Source: Bordetella genomosp. 12 | Lineage (GTDB): Bacteria > Pseudomonadota > Gammaproteobacteria > Burkholderiales > Burkholderiaceae_B | DNA length: 64,000 bases | Assembly (NCBI RefSeq): GCF_002261355.1 | Contig: NZ_NEVU01000003.1 | Location: 1,798,001 to 1,862,000, forward strand | Direction: 5' to 3' | In this document: in pieces, positions 54,879-63,685 of the stretch | How positions within the stretch are numbered: the first letter of the stretch is position 1 | Layout: each line of letters opens with the position of its first letter | Notes under the pieces: model-generated | What the model was told of the DNA's origin: nothing | The model's database searches: none | The model's input: only the letters and a program-made list of their open reading frames with translations | Made by a program: the position numbers and the translations under genes

Positions 54879-56096
54879 TCACACGCGGCCCAGCAACTCC
54901 GCCAGCTTGAGGTGGTTGACGCAGGTATTGAAATAGGTGCGTTGCGTGGTCCGGGCCGCGGCACGCATGGCCTGATAACGCGCCGTGTCCTGCAACAGGT
55001 TGGCCAGTTGCTGAGCGGCCGCCTCCACATCGACATCCACCGGTAAAGTCAGCCCGCCGCCGTGCTGGATCATGTCCGGTACGCCGCCGACCGCCGTGGC
55101 CACCACCGGAATGCCAAAGGCCATCGCCTCCATGATCGATACCGGTTGCCCCTCGGAGCGGCTCAGGTTGATGAACAGGCTGACCGCTTCGGTGGCATAG
55201 CAATGCCGCACGACATCATTGGGCACTTCGCCCGGCAGATGAATATGCAGATTGTCCGGCACGGCGGCATCCAGTCCGTGCGCCAGCTCAGCCTGCGACA
55301 CACCGAAGTGGGTCCATGTGACGCGGCGATCGGGCAAGTGCCGCGCCAGCGCCGCGGCCAAGGCCCCGATCAGCGGCACGCGCTTGTTGGCGGTCGCATA
55401 AGAACAGGACACCAGCGAAATCGCCGGCGTGACCGGATCGGGATTGCTGCGATCAGAACCCTCCACCCCCAGCGGCGAGATGGCCATCCGGGCGCGGTAG
55501 CCGGGGTGGCGCTGGTCCAGATAGCCACACGCTTCGGGCGAGAGCAACACGACGCGATCCAGCAAGGGCAGGGTCTGAGCGCGATAGGGTATGTAGCCGT
55601 TGTTGTTGTTGCGCTCTTCATAAAGATCGTAGCCGTGCGCCCGCGTCACCCGGCGCACATGGCTCAATGGCAACAACCCCACCCCCGTGGCCTCGCCCTT
55701 GAACCAGTAGGTGTAGAGCACATCGTAGGCCGCCAGGGTGGCGCGCAATCGCATGACGGCCGCCATGCGCACGCTTTCCCGCAGAAAATGCCACACATGC
55801 GACCAGCCGCCCTGCCGCAGGCTGCGCCGGCCTTCGCGCCAAAAGGCGCGGCAGCCCAGCAGCAGGAGCAGATTGATGATCTCCTGGCCTGGCCGGTGCA
55901 GGCGCGCCAGACCTTGATCTATCCTGACCCCTGTCGGCAACGCCGGATCGACGCGGCCCGTCGGGCGCACCGGGAACAGGGTCACCTCATGCCCATAGGC
56001 CAGCAATGCCTTGAGTTCGGGCAGGATGAAAGAGCGCTCGCGCGCGCCCGCATCCGGGTAGCCGTTGGTGATCAGCGCGATTTTTCTAGCCGGCAT
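54879..56096 (-). CDS. Glycosyltransferase family 4
   Basis: GT-B glycosyltransferase of 405 residues. N-terminus KIALITNGYPDAGARERSFILPELKAL; C-terminal lobe with FINLSRSEGQPVSIMEAMAFGIPVVATAVGGVPDMI, the EX7E donor motif of GT4. Likely builds the O-chain of this strain. It converges with wlbL (10-base gap) and overlaps the upstream glycosyltransferase gene by 11 bases, so the two GT genes form one minus-strand unit. Sugar specificity is unknown. A start six codons upstream is possible. Confidence 0.87.
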   Translation of the reverse strand: MPARKIALITNGYPDAGARERSFILPELKALLAYGHEVTLFPVRPTGRVDPALPTGVRIDQGLARLHRPGQEIINLLLLLGCRAFWREGRRSLRQGGWSHVWHFLRESVRMAAVMRLRATLAAYDVLYTYWFKGEATGVGLLPLSHVRRVTRAHGYDLYEERNNNNGYIPYRAQTLPLLDRVVLLSPEACGYLDQRHPGYRARMAISPLGVEGSDRSNPDPVTPAISLVSCSYATANKRVPLIGALAAALARHLPDRRVTWTHFGVSQAELAHGLDAAVPDNLHIHLPGEVPNDVVRHCYATEAVSLFINLSRSEGQPVSIMEAMAFGIPVVATAVGGVPDMIQHGGGLTLPVDVDVEAAAQQLANLLQDTARYQAMRAAARTTQRTYFNTCVNHLKLAELLGRV

Positions 56097-57144
56097 GCTG
56101 CAGGACCCGCTCAAAAAAAGCCAAGCGCTGCGTTTCCTTGCTGGCGTAGCTCAGGCGCCGCTCGATGTCCTGCCTATCGGGCAGGCGTCCGCGCCAGGCC
56201 TGCACGAACGTACGCATCGCGCCCACTCCCTCTTCCACATTGTTCGGCGCATTGCCGATATTGAGCCAATAATCGGCGCCCTGCAGGTCGGCATCCGCAT
56301 AGCCGGCCATCACGGGAATGCCATGCGCCAGGTATTCGCGGGTCTTCAAGGGCGCGGCCTGCTGCATGCCCTTGCGGTGCAGCGCCAGCGTCCCGATCGC
56401 GACATCCGTCTGCGCATAGCGTTGCGCCAGATCCGCGCCATACAGCCCGCCATGAAACTGCAGATTCTCCGTACCCGGGCCATGCAGGCCGGGCACGACG
56501 ACATGAAAATCACACTCCGGCATGAGGCCGGCCAGACGCTGCACTTTATCCACACCGTGCCAGGGCTGGCCTGGCGAACCCACCAACAGCAGTTGCGCGC
56601 GCGTGTTGTGCGGCGGACGGCGCGCCTGCGCGCGCGAAAAATCAAAGCCGTTGCTGATGACCGCGCGCAGGGCGCGGCCAGGGGGCACGTCGTCGGCCAG
56701 CTCCTGGGTGACCGCCACCAACCCTGCCGCGGCGGCGGGAAACCAGTGGCGCGATAGCCGTTCGAGCAAAGACTTCGCGGGCGCCGCGCCACGGTACTCG
56801 TTGCGCGCGATGGAGTTGTATTCGATCACCATGGGCGCGACGTTGATGGCCGACACCGCGCCGGGCCACCACAGCATCTGGCGCAGATAGATGATGTCAG
56901 GCTGCCAGTTGCGCAGCGCGCGCCGAATGGACGCAAACGACAGCGCCGCAGCCAGAATCGGCGGGCGCAGGGATGTGGTCAGCAGAAACGCGGTATCCGG
57001 CGTGCGGGGGAGGGTCGGACGGGCCAGAATGAAGTGCCGGACCTCATGCCCCCGACCGCGCCAATCGGCTGCCTGGGCCGAAATTTTTTTCGCTACACCG
57101 GAATGTCCGCCGGGGACTTCAAACGTCAGGTAAGCGATTTTCAT
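56086..57144 (-). CDS. Glycosyltransferase (GT-B fold, group 1-like)
   Basis: 352-residue glycosyltransferase. N-terminus MKIAYLTFEVPGGHSGVAKKISAQ with a glycine-rich acceptor loop; donor lobe LLLVGSPGQPWHGVDKVQRLAGL and PLKTREYLAHGIPVMAGYADADL. The last part replaces the usual EX7E glutamates with K-T-R-E-Y-L-A-H-G, a less typical form. It is the first gene of a two-gene unit divergent from asnB, with 111 bases between the start codons. Substrate unknown. Confidence 0.82.
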   Translation of the reverse strand: MKIAYLTFEVPGGHSGVAKKISAQAADWRGRGHEVRHFILARPTLPRTPDTAFLLTTSLRPPILAAALSFASIRRALRNWQPDIIYLRQMLWWPGAVSAINVAPMVIEYNSIARNEYRGAAPAKSLLERLSRHWFPAAAAGLVAVTQELADDVPPGRALRAVISNGFDFSRAQARRPPHNTRAQLLLVGSPGQPWHGVDKVQRLAGLMPECDFHVVVPGLHGPGTENLQFHGGLYGADLAQRYAQTDVAIGTLALHRKGMQQAAPLKTREYLAHGIPVMAGYADADLQGADYWLNIGNAPNNVEEGVGAMRTFVQAWRGRLPDRQDIERRLSYASKETQRLAFFERVLQHAG

Positions 57145-57255
57145 CTTGACCGTAAGGGACGTCGTCTATCGGCGGCATGATACCATTTCGAGCTACCCCG
57201 GGGCGTTTGCCTTCATCGCCTGCAACTGCATAAAAACAGGTCTTCCTGAACCGAA

Positions 57256-59103
57256 ATGTGTGGAATTCTTGGCGGCTGGTGGCTGGATCGCTCGACCCCT
57301 CGCGACGTGTCGCTGGCCGGCGGGCTGGCCTGTCTGAAGCATCGCGGCCCGGACGACCAAGGCCACATCGCATGCCCGGTTCACCGCGGCCACCTCAGCC
57401 TGGGGCATACGCGGCTATCCATCATCGATCTGAGCCACGCCGGACATCAACCGATGGTGCGCGGCCCGCTCACCCTCGTCTACAACGGCGAAATCTACAA
57501 CTACCGTGAGTTGCGCCAGACCCTGCGCGCGCAGGGGCACGCCTTCGATAGCGATTCCGACACCGAAGTCCTGCTGGCTGCCTGGCAACAATGGGGCCCG
57601 GCCGCGTTACGCCGCCTGACCGGCATGTTTGCCTTTGCGGTGTACGACGCGCGGGATGGCAGCCTCACTCTCGCGCGCGATGCCTTCGGCATCAAGCCGC
57701 TTTACTACAGCGCGGACGATCAACGTCTGGTCTTCGGCTCGGAACTGACCGCCGTGCGCGCACTGGATCCCTCGCTCAAGCGCCTGGATCACGACCGCGC
57801 CATCGACTATCTCGTGCGCGGCCGCTACGACAACGGCGCGGGCAGCTTCATCCACGATCTGCGCCAACTCGAACCCGCCCACCTGCTGCGCTACGAACCC
57901 GGTGCGCCAGCCATCGCGCAACGGTGGTGGCAGGCGCCGGTGGCCGAACGCTATACCGGCAGCTTCGAGAACGCCGCCGCCGAATTCCGTGACCGGTTTC
58001 TGGACAGTGTGCGCCTGCATCTGCGCAGCGACGTGCCGATCGGCGCGGCGCTGTCCGGCGGGCTGGATTCCTCGGCCATCGTCTGCGCGATGCGGCATGT
58101 GGAACCGGCCCTGCCCATCCATACGTTCAGCTACATCGCCGAGGGCGCCCAGTCCGAAGAGCGGTGGGTGGATGTGGTCAACAGCCATTGCGGCGCCATC
58201 GCGCACAAGATCACCTTGTCGGCACCCGAGCTCGCGCGCGACCTCGACGCACTGATCCTCGCGCAGAACGAGCCCTTCGGCAGCACCAGTATTTACGCGC
58301 AGTACCGCATTTTCCAGCACGCACGGCAAAGCGGCATCGTCGTGGCGCTGGAGGGCCAGGGCGGCGACGAGCTGCTGGCCGGCTACGGCGGCTATCCCGT
58401 CGAACGGCTGGCCAGCCTGTTGGGCAGCGGACAGCCGCGGCGCGCGCTGCAGTACGCCCGGCGGCTCGGCAATCATGGCCAGCGCGGATTGCGGCTGCTG
58501 GCGCAGGCCTGCCTGCTGGCATTTGCGCCGGACCGCTATCACGCGCTCAAACAACGCAGCCACGCGCAGCTGGACTGGCTCAACCTCGCGGGCAGACCGC
58601 TTGCGCCCCAGCGCCGGCCTGCCGCCCCGCGCGGCCGTCAGGTCATGGGCGCGCTGGCCGGCGCACTGCAAGGCGATGGTCTGCCCGCGCTGCTGCGCCA
58701 CGGCGACCGCAACGCCATGCACTTCAGCCTCGAAAGCCGCGTTCCCTTCCTGACCTGCGACCTGGCCGAGTTCCTGCTGGGGCTGCCCGAGGACTATCTC
58801 TTGTCTTCCCGCGCTGACACCAAACACTTGCTGCGCGCCGCCCTCAAGGGCATCGTGCCGCAGGCCGTGCTCGAGCGCAAAGATAAAATCGGCTTTGCCA
58901 CGCCCGAACAAGCCTGGATGCGCGCGCTGGCACCGCAGTTGCGGCAGTGGCTGCAGGCCGGCCCCCAAGTGCCCTTCATCCGGCGCGAAAAGATGCTCGC
59001 GCACTTTGACGCCATGATGGAGGGTCGAAGCGCTTTTTCCTGGCAAGCCTGGCGATGGGTGAATTTCTCTCGCTGGATGACCCTCAACGCCGTGGATGCC
59101 TGA
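57256..59103 (+). CDS. Glutamine-dependent asparagine synthase-like amidotransferase
   Basis: Class II glutamine amidotransferase fused to an ATP-pyrophosphatase domain (AsnB family), 615 residues. Cys2 is the glutaminase nucleophile (MCGILGG), with RHRGPDDQ-like KHRGPDDQG and YNGEIYNY; the synthase loop is PIGAALSGGLDSS near residue 260. The setting among glycosyltransferases and an O-antigen exporter suggests it amidates a uronic acid of the polysaccharide, as proposed for WbpS of Pseudomonas and AsnB-like proteins in Bordetella wbm loci, rather than making asparagine. That role is an inference. Confidence 0.88.
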   Translation: MCGILGGWWLDRSTPRDVSLAGGLACLKHRGPDDQGHIACPVHRGHLSLGHTRLSIIDLSHAGHQPMVRGPLTLVYNGEIYNYRELRQTLRAQGHAFDSDSDTEVLLAAWQQWGPAALRRLTGMFAFAVYDARDGSLTLARDAFGIKPLYYSADDQRLVFGSELTAVRALDPSLKRLDHDRAIDYLVRGRYDNGAGSFIHDLRQLEPAHLLRYEPGAPAIAQRWWQAPVAERYTGSFENAAAEFRDRFLDSVRLHLRSDVPIGAALSGGLDSSAIVCAMRHVEPALPIHTFSYIAEGAQSEERWVDVVNSHCGAIAHKITLSAPELARDLDALILAQNEPFGSTSIYAQYRIFQHARQSGIVVALEGQGGDELLAGYGGYPVERLASLLGSGQPRRALQYARRLGNHGQRGLRLLAQACLLAFAPDRYHALKQRSHAQLDWLNLAGRPLAPQRRPAAPRGRQVMGALAGALQGDGLPALLRHGDRNAMHFSLESRVPFLTCDLAEFLLGLPEDYLLSSRADTKHLLRAALKGIVPQAVLERKDKIGFATPEQAWMRALAPQLRQWLQAGPQVPFIRREKMLAHFDAMMEGRSAFSWQAWRWVNFSRWMTLNAVDA

Positions 59104-59144
59104 CACCGCTGGCCCACGCGTCCGAACCCAAACAAGGTAGCAGC

Positions 59145-60668
59145 ATGCCCCCAACCCAGCCCGGCAGCGACGGCGGCCCGGTCTCTGTCGTGCCGCAGGC
59201 CAGTGTGACGCCCCCGCTTCAGGCCTTGCTGTTGTGCGCGCATCCGCCGGCGGCCGACCCGCGGGTGTTCTGGGTGGCCGAAGGCGCGGCGGCGGACCTC
59301 CTCGTACACATCCTCGGTGTCGGCCCGGCCGACTCCCCGCCCGTGCCTGCCCACACGCGGCGCGGGGGCCTGACGCTGACCTTGCCCAGGCAGGACAGCG
59401 AGACCTGGCGCGAACGCACGCAGCCCGGCGCGGCGCGCGAGGCGCTGGAAAGACTGCGCGGGCTGGCACGCATGTCTGCCGCCGAACTCGAAGCGCTCAC
59501 GGGCAAGACCGTCAGCCCGGCCAGAGTGCCTGTCTTCAATTGGCAATGCCGCCATCTGCTCTCCTCGGCGGAAACCCTGCTGTCCGGCGCCCTCCATGCC
59601 CGCGGCCACCAGGTGCTGATTGCCGCCGATTTCGATGCGCTCATTGCCGCCCTGGCGCTCAAGCGCCTGAGCGATGGCGCGGTCAAAGTGCTTTACGACG
59701 CGCACGAGTTCTGGCCGACCTCCCTGGGCCCGGACACCAGCGACTGGGAACTGGATATCTGGTTTTCCTTCGAGCGCGCCCTGCTTGCCGAAGTCGACGC
59801 GGCGATCTCCGTCTCGCCGCCGCTGGCCGACCACATGACGGCCTTCTATGGCTACCGCTTCGATGCCGTCCCCAATTGCGAGCCTCTGGCCAGCGGCCGA
59901 TTCGAGCCCCGCCCCCGCGCCGCGGCCGGCCAGGACTGCATTTTTCTTTTCCAGGGCAACTTCATGCCCGGACGCGGCATGGAATTACTTCTCGACGCCT
60001 GGCCCCACACCCCGGCCAATGCCATCCTGGAGCTGCGCGGGCCAGACCGGCCATATAAGAGCAGCCTCATGGAGCGAGCCCGGGCCAGCGGAATGCTGGG
60101 CAAACGGGTGTTCTTCCCCGAGGCGGTGGCCGAAAGCGAGCTGGTGGCCGCGGCCAGCGCGGCCGATGTGGGGCTGGTCCCCTACGAGCCCACGACACTC
60201 AACAGTCGCTACTGCAGCCCGAACAAGGTGTCGCAATACATGGCGGCCGGCTTGCCGGTACTGTCCAACCGCCTGGATTTCGTCAGCGCCATTCTGCATG
60301 CCGCGCAGGGCGGGCTGAGCGTCGACTTCAGCGACCCCGCGGCATTGATCGCCGCCGTCTCGGCCTATGCCGGCAATCCGCAGGGGCGCCGCGCCACCGG
60401 TCAGCATGGCCGGGCCTATTTCGAGGCGACATTCCACTGGGAAAAACAAAGCGAGCCGTTTTACACCGCATTGCGCGGCCTGCCGGCGGGCCCGGCCGCC
60501 CCGGAGCGGTTCGATTTTCACTTGACCGATTCGGCCGGGCAAAATAAAACAATGAAACAATATTTGCTGCGTTCTGCAACAAATATATGGCACCACCTGC
60601 CGCCGGGGCTGAAAAACCGTTTCCGCCCCTTGGCCTCGCGGCTGCTAAACAGAATACGTTTTCGCTGA
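59145..60668 (+). CDS. Glycosyltransferase with N-terminal extension (507 aa)
   Basis: GT-B-type glycosyltransferase of 507 residues. The recognisable core has VLYDAHEFWPTSLGPDTSDWE (acceptor lobe), IFLFQGNFMPGRGMELLLDAW and the donor lobe VPYEPTTLNSRYCSPNKVSQYMAAGLPVL. About 25 unconserved Pro/Gly-rich residues precede the core, and a basic C-terminal tail (about 470-507) of lower GC content follows. The ATG at 59145 is preceded by a weak site; a start inside the asnB end (59055) is possible. It lies 41 bases after asnB in the same unit. Confidence 0.82.
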   Translation: MPPTQPGSDGGPVSVVPQASVTPPLQALLLCAHPPAADPRVFWVAEGAAADLLVHILGVGPADSPPVPAHTRRGGLTLTLPRQDSETWRERTQPGAAREALERLRGLARMSAAELEALTGKTVSPARVPVFNWQCRHLLSSAETLLSGALHARGHQVLIAADFDALIAALALKRLSDGAVKVLYDAHEFWPTSLGPDTSDWELDIWFSFERALLAEVDAAISVSPPLADHMTAFYGYRFDAVPNCEPLASGRFEPRPRAAAGQDCIFLFQGNFMPGRGMELLLDAWPHTPANAILELRGPDRPYKSSLMERARASGMLGKRVFFPEAVAESELVAAASAADVGLVPYEPTTLNSRYCSPNKVSQYMAAGLPVLSNRLDFVSAILHAAQGGLSVDFSDPAALIAAVSAYAGNPQGRRATGQHGRAYFEATFHWEKQSEPFYTALRGLPAGPAAPERFDFHLTDSAGQNKTMKQYLLRSATNIWHHLPPGLKNRFRPLASRLLNRIRFR

Positions 60669-61119
60669 ACGCCGCCGGCCCGGAGTGGCTGCAAAAATAC
60701 GAAAGAATATTACCAACGAGAATGCGTATTTACTGCAATTGAGAGCACCGGCGGCGGGCGGGTGAGGCGTCCGACGGTCGAGTATGATTATGCCCAGTCC
60801 CGGGGGATTGCCCGGCCACTTGAAACTGATCCCCCCTTGATGACCGAGAATCATTTACCGCTGTCGATTGCCGCGTCGTTTCCGTCGCGGATGACCATCA
60901 CCGCCGGCGCTCCCGATTCCGCCCTCATCGGCTCTCTCTCGCTTAACCAGCATCAACTCAGGCAAACTGCCATTCCTGAGTCCTGTCCTAATAGTCCCAG
61001 CACCATCCTTACTGGTCGCCTGAGATCCCGCTGGTTCCGTCCACCTCCCTTCCGCTTGTAAAAAAAACGCGCTGCGGATTTGCGTTGGCATTCTTTTCGG
61101 ATTGTCAGGAATATTAAGT
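60669..61119 (+). other. 450-base region without a recognised gene, upstream of wzm
   Basis: No supported gene. The first ~70 bases are AT-rich; then a GC-mixed stretch has GGGGGAT at 60802-60808 pairing with ATCCCCC at 60829-60835 across a 20-base loop whose sequence (GGCCACTTGAAACTG) recalls the ends of IS21-type elements; then a poly-A run before wzm. A 99-codon frame in it looks non-coding. It may hold the wzm-wzt promoter and an old insertion-element scar. Confidence 0.4.
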
Positions 61120-61905
61120 ATGTTTGATAGATCTCGGCTTTTGTGGAAACACCGCCACCTGCTGTGGGCGACCACCCTGACTGACGTGCGCATACGCTCC
61201 TCCGGGACCATTCTGGGCATCGTATGGACCCTGCTCTACCCCCTGATGTTTCTGGGCCTGTACGCCGTCGTCTACACCATGATCTTCAAGATCCGGCTCG
61301 GCGGCTTCTCGACCTTCGAGTATGTGCTGCTGATATTCAGCGGGCTGATCCCTTTCCTGGGCTTTTCGGAATCCCTGGGCAGCGGCGTCAGTTGCGTGCT
61401 GGGCAACAAAGGTCTGGTCAAGAACACCCTGTTTCCGATCGAACTGATCCCCGTGAAAACGGTCCTGGCAAGCTCGGTCACCATGCTGGTGGGCCTGAGC
61501 CTGCTGCTGATCGTGCTCTGGGCCAACGGCATCGTTCACCCGACCCAGCTGTTGCTGCCCATCATCATCCTGCTGCAGCTCATCTTCACCGTGGGGCTGA
61601 TCTGGCTGCTATCGGCCATCAACGTGTTCGTGCCGGACATCGCGCAGACCGTGTCCATCATGACGCTCTTTCTCATGCTGGTCTCGCCCATCGCGTACAC
61701 GCACTCCATGATTCCGGCGGCGGTGCTGCCCTTCATGTATCTCAATCCGCTGTACTACCTGATCATGCTGTACCGCGACGCGGTGTTCCTGGGTGACTTT
61801 CCGCTTTCCATGCTGTTGACCTTCACGCTGATCGCTTGCGGATTCTTCACGCTGGGTGGTTATGTCTTTTCACGCCTGAAGCCGCTGTTTGCCGACTATG
61901 TCTAA
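61120..61905 (+). CDS. wzm: O-antigen ABC exporter permease
   Basis: Six-TM permease (ABC2 family) that moves undecaprenyl-linked O-chain across the inner membrane. 261 residues: WATTLTDVRIRSSGTILGIVWTLLYPLMFL opening, segments to about residue 255, and the SPIAYTHSMIP loop before YLNPLYYLIMLYRDAVF, typical of Wzm. ATG at 61120 has AGGA 9 bases upstream; a TTG six codons earlier is the alternative. The stop overlaps the wzt start by 8 bases. Confidence 0.93.
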   Translation: MFDRSRLLWKHRHLLWATTLTDVRIRSSGTILGIVWTLLYPLMFLGLYAVVYTMIFKIRLGGFSTFEYVLLIFSGLIPFLGFSESLGSGVSCVLGNKGLVKNTLFPIELIPVKTVLASSVTMLVGLSLLLIVLWANGIVHPTQLLLPIIILLQLIFTVGLIWLLSAINVFVPDIAQTVSIMTLFLMLVSPIAYTHSMIPAAVLPFMYLNPLYYLIMLYRDAVFLGDFPLSMLLTFTLIACGFFTLGGYVFSRLKPLFADYV

Positions 61906-63685
61906 GCCGATCATCGAGATCTCGGATCTCTCGAAAATGTTCCGCATGTTCCGGTCGCCCCGCTACCGGATGATGGAGACGCTCGGCCTGCCGGTACCGT
62001 CGAGCAGCTATGAAGAATTCTGGGCGCTGCGCGACATCAATTTCAACGTCATGCCCGGCGAACGCATCGGGCTGATCGGCCGCAATGGCGCGGGCAAGAG
62101 CACGCTGCTGAAGATCGTCGCCGGCCTGCTGCGGCCGACCTCGGGCCAGGCACGGGTCAATGGCGAAGTCCAGGCTCTCATGGAACTGGGCACCGGCTTT
62201 CACCCCGAATTCACCGGACGCGCCAACGCGGTGTCGGCCCTGGCCTATCAAGGGGTGACCGGGCGGCGCGCCCAGCAGTTGCTCGAAAGCATCATCGAAT
62301 TCTCCGAGCTCGATGAGTTCATGGACAAGCCGGTCAAGACCTACTCGGCCGGCATGTATTCCCGCCTGGCCTTCGCCGTGGCCACCGCGGTGCGCCCGCA
62401 GATCCTCATCATCGATGAAATTCTTGGCGCCGGGGATGCCTATTTCGCCGCCAAGTCGGCCGCGCGCATGCACGAGCTGACCTCGCAGGGCACAACCGTG
62501 CTGTTCGTGTCGCACGACATGGCCTCGGTGCAGATGATCTGCGACCGCTGCATCTGGATCGAACGCGGCCGCATGATCATGGACAGCGATCCCAACGATG
62601 TCAGCAAGCGTTATGCGCTGTCGATCCGCAAGCAGGAAGAACTGCGTCTGCGCGCCATCAATCTGAAGTTGCAGCGCGGCCACGTCAGCGAACTGCTCAC
62701 CTCGACGGACCTGGACAAGACACTGGTGCTGCGTCTGGTGACCGCCGAGCATTGCGCGCCGCAAACGCCAGTGCCGGTCTACCAGGTGGACCTGCTGCAC
62801 CACGACGAAGTGCTGGAATCGCTCATCGTCGGCGACGCGCGCGACGACGACCGCAGCGAACGCCTGCATCTGCTGACCGCCAAAGGCTTCATGGAATGGG
62901 GCCCGCCCGCCAAGACCCGAGCCGGCAAGCCCTATCGCCTGGTGGGCCGCTTCAAGGGTTCATACAACCATGCGCCCATCAGCTTGCGGCTGCCGCAGGG
63001 GATGGGCGACGACACGGGCTTCAAGGTCCGCATCACGCACGGCCCCGTCTCGCCGACTGAACCGCTGATCCTGCAGCTTTTCGACGGCGTGGATTACGTC
63101 ACGCTGGGTACGCTGGACGCCACCGGGCAGGACAGCGCCGAAAGCGTCATCGCCATGCGCGCGGCCGCCACCGAAGAGGCCGAGCCCCCCAAGGAAGAGC
63201 CGGTCGAGCGCGATGAATTCACCTACGGCACGGGCGATGCGTGGATCACCGATGTCGACTTCCTCGACGCCGACGGCAACTCGCACCGACTGTTTCATTT
63301 TTCCGAGCCGATGTATGTGAAGATCGGCTGGCAGACCAAGAAGCCGATTGCCCGGCTGTCATTCGTGGTCTGCATCTACGGCCTGGACGGCCGCTGCGTG
63401 TCCCAGGTTGTCTCGCCTTTTGTCTCGACGGATATCGAGGGGCAGCAAGGCGTGATCACAGCGGCTTTCGAGCCATTGCGCGTGGGCAAAGGCGATTACC
63501 TCGTCTCCATCGGCATTTTCGACGGCCTCACGACGCACAGCCAGGAAGAAGCCACGGCGTACGAAGTCCAGGATCGCAAGTACCGGCTGCGGGTGACGCC
63601 GCCGCCGCAAGCCCTTCTCGAACGAGGTCTCGTCGTCGACGACGCCCGCTGGACCGTTACGCCACGCACAGGAGGTCAGGGATGA
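61898..63685 (+). CDS. wzt: O-antigen ABC exporter ATPase with extra middle domain and C-terminal Wzt_C domain
   Basis: Nucleotide-binding subunit of the O-antigen exporter. Residues 1-245: Walker A GRNGAGKS (61-68), signature YSAGM (149-153), Walker B ILIIDE (169-174), switch FVSHD. Residues ~440-570: carbohydrate-binding-type Wzt_C beta sandwich. Between them, ~270-420 is an additional beta-rich segment that usual Wzt proteins (about 400-450 residues) lack, joined by an acidic Glu/Pro linker (~422-440). At 595 residues it is long for the family. Such C-terminal domains recognise the finished chain end, so the chain probably carries a terminal cap; the adjacent methyltransferase may add it. 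Confidence 0.93.
   Translation: MSKPIIEISDLSKMFRMFRSPRYRMMETLGLPVPSSSYEEFWALRDINFNVMPGERIGLIGRNGAGKSTLLKIVAGLLRPTSGQARVNGEVQALMELGTGFHPEFTGRANAVSALAYQGVTGRRAQQLLESIIEFSELDEFMDKPVKTYSAGMYSRLAFAVATAVRPQILIIDEILGAGDAYFAAKSAARMHELTSQGTTVLFVSHDMASVQMICDRCIWIERGRMIMDSDPNDVSKRYALSIRKQEELRLRAINLKLQRGHVSELLTSTDLDKTLVLRLVTAEHCAPQTPVPVYQVDLLHHDEVLESLIVGDARDDDRSERLHLLTAKGFMEWGPPAKTRAGKPYRLVGRFKGSYNHAPISLRLPQGMGDDTGFKVRITHGPVSPTEPLILQLFDGVDYVTLGTLDATGQDSAESVIAMRAAATEEAEPPKEEPVERDEFTYGTGDAWITDVDFLDADGNSHRLFHFSEPMYVKIGWQTKKPIARLSFVVCIYGLDGRCVSQVVSPFVSTDIEGQQGVITAAFEPLRVGKGDYLVSIGIFDGLTTHSQEEATAYEVQDRKYRLRVTPPPQALLERGLVVDDARWTVTPRTGGQG

Noticed and set aside
57607..59469. A 620-codon minus-strand frame opposite asnB and the next glycosyltransferase
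   Set aside because: Spans the junction of two real genes and is Ala/Arg/Gly/Gln-rich without motifs.
60762..61061. A 99-codon plus-strand frame upstream of wzm
   Set aside because: Composition is unlike its neighbours, with no ribosome site, hydrophobic segment or motif; more likely non-coding.
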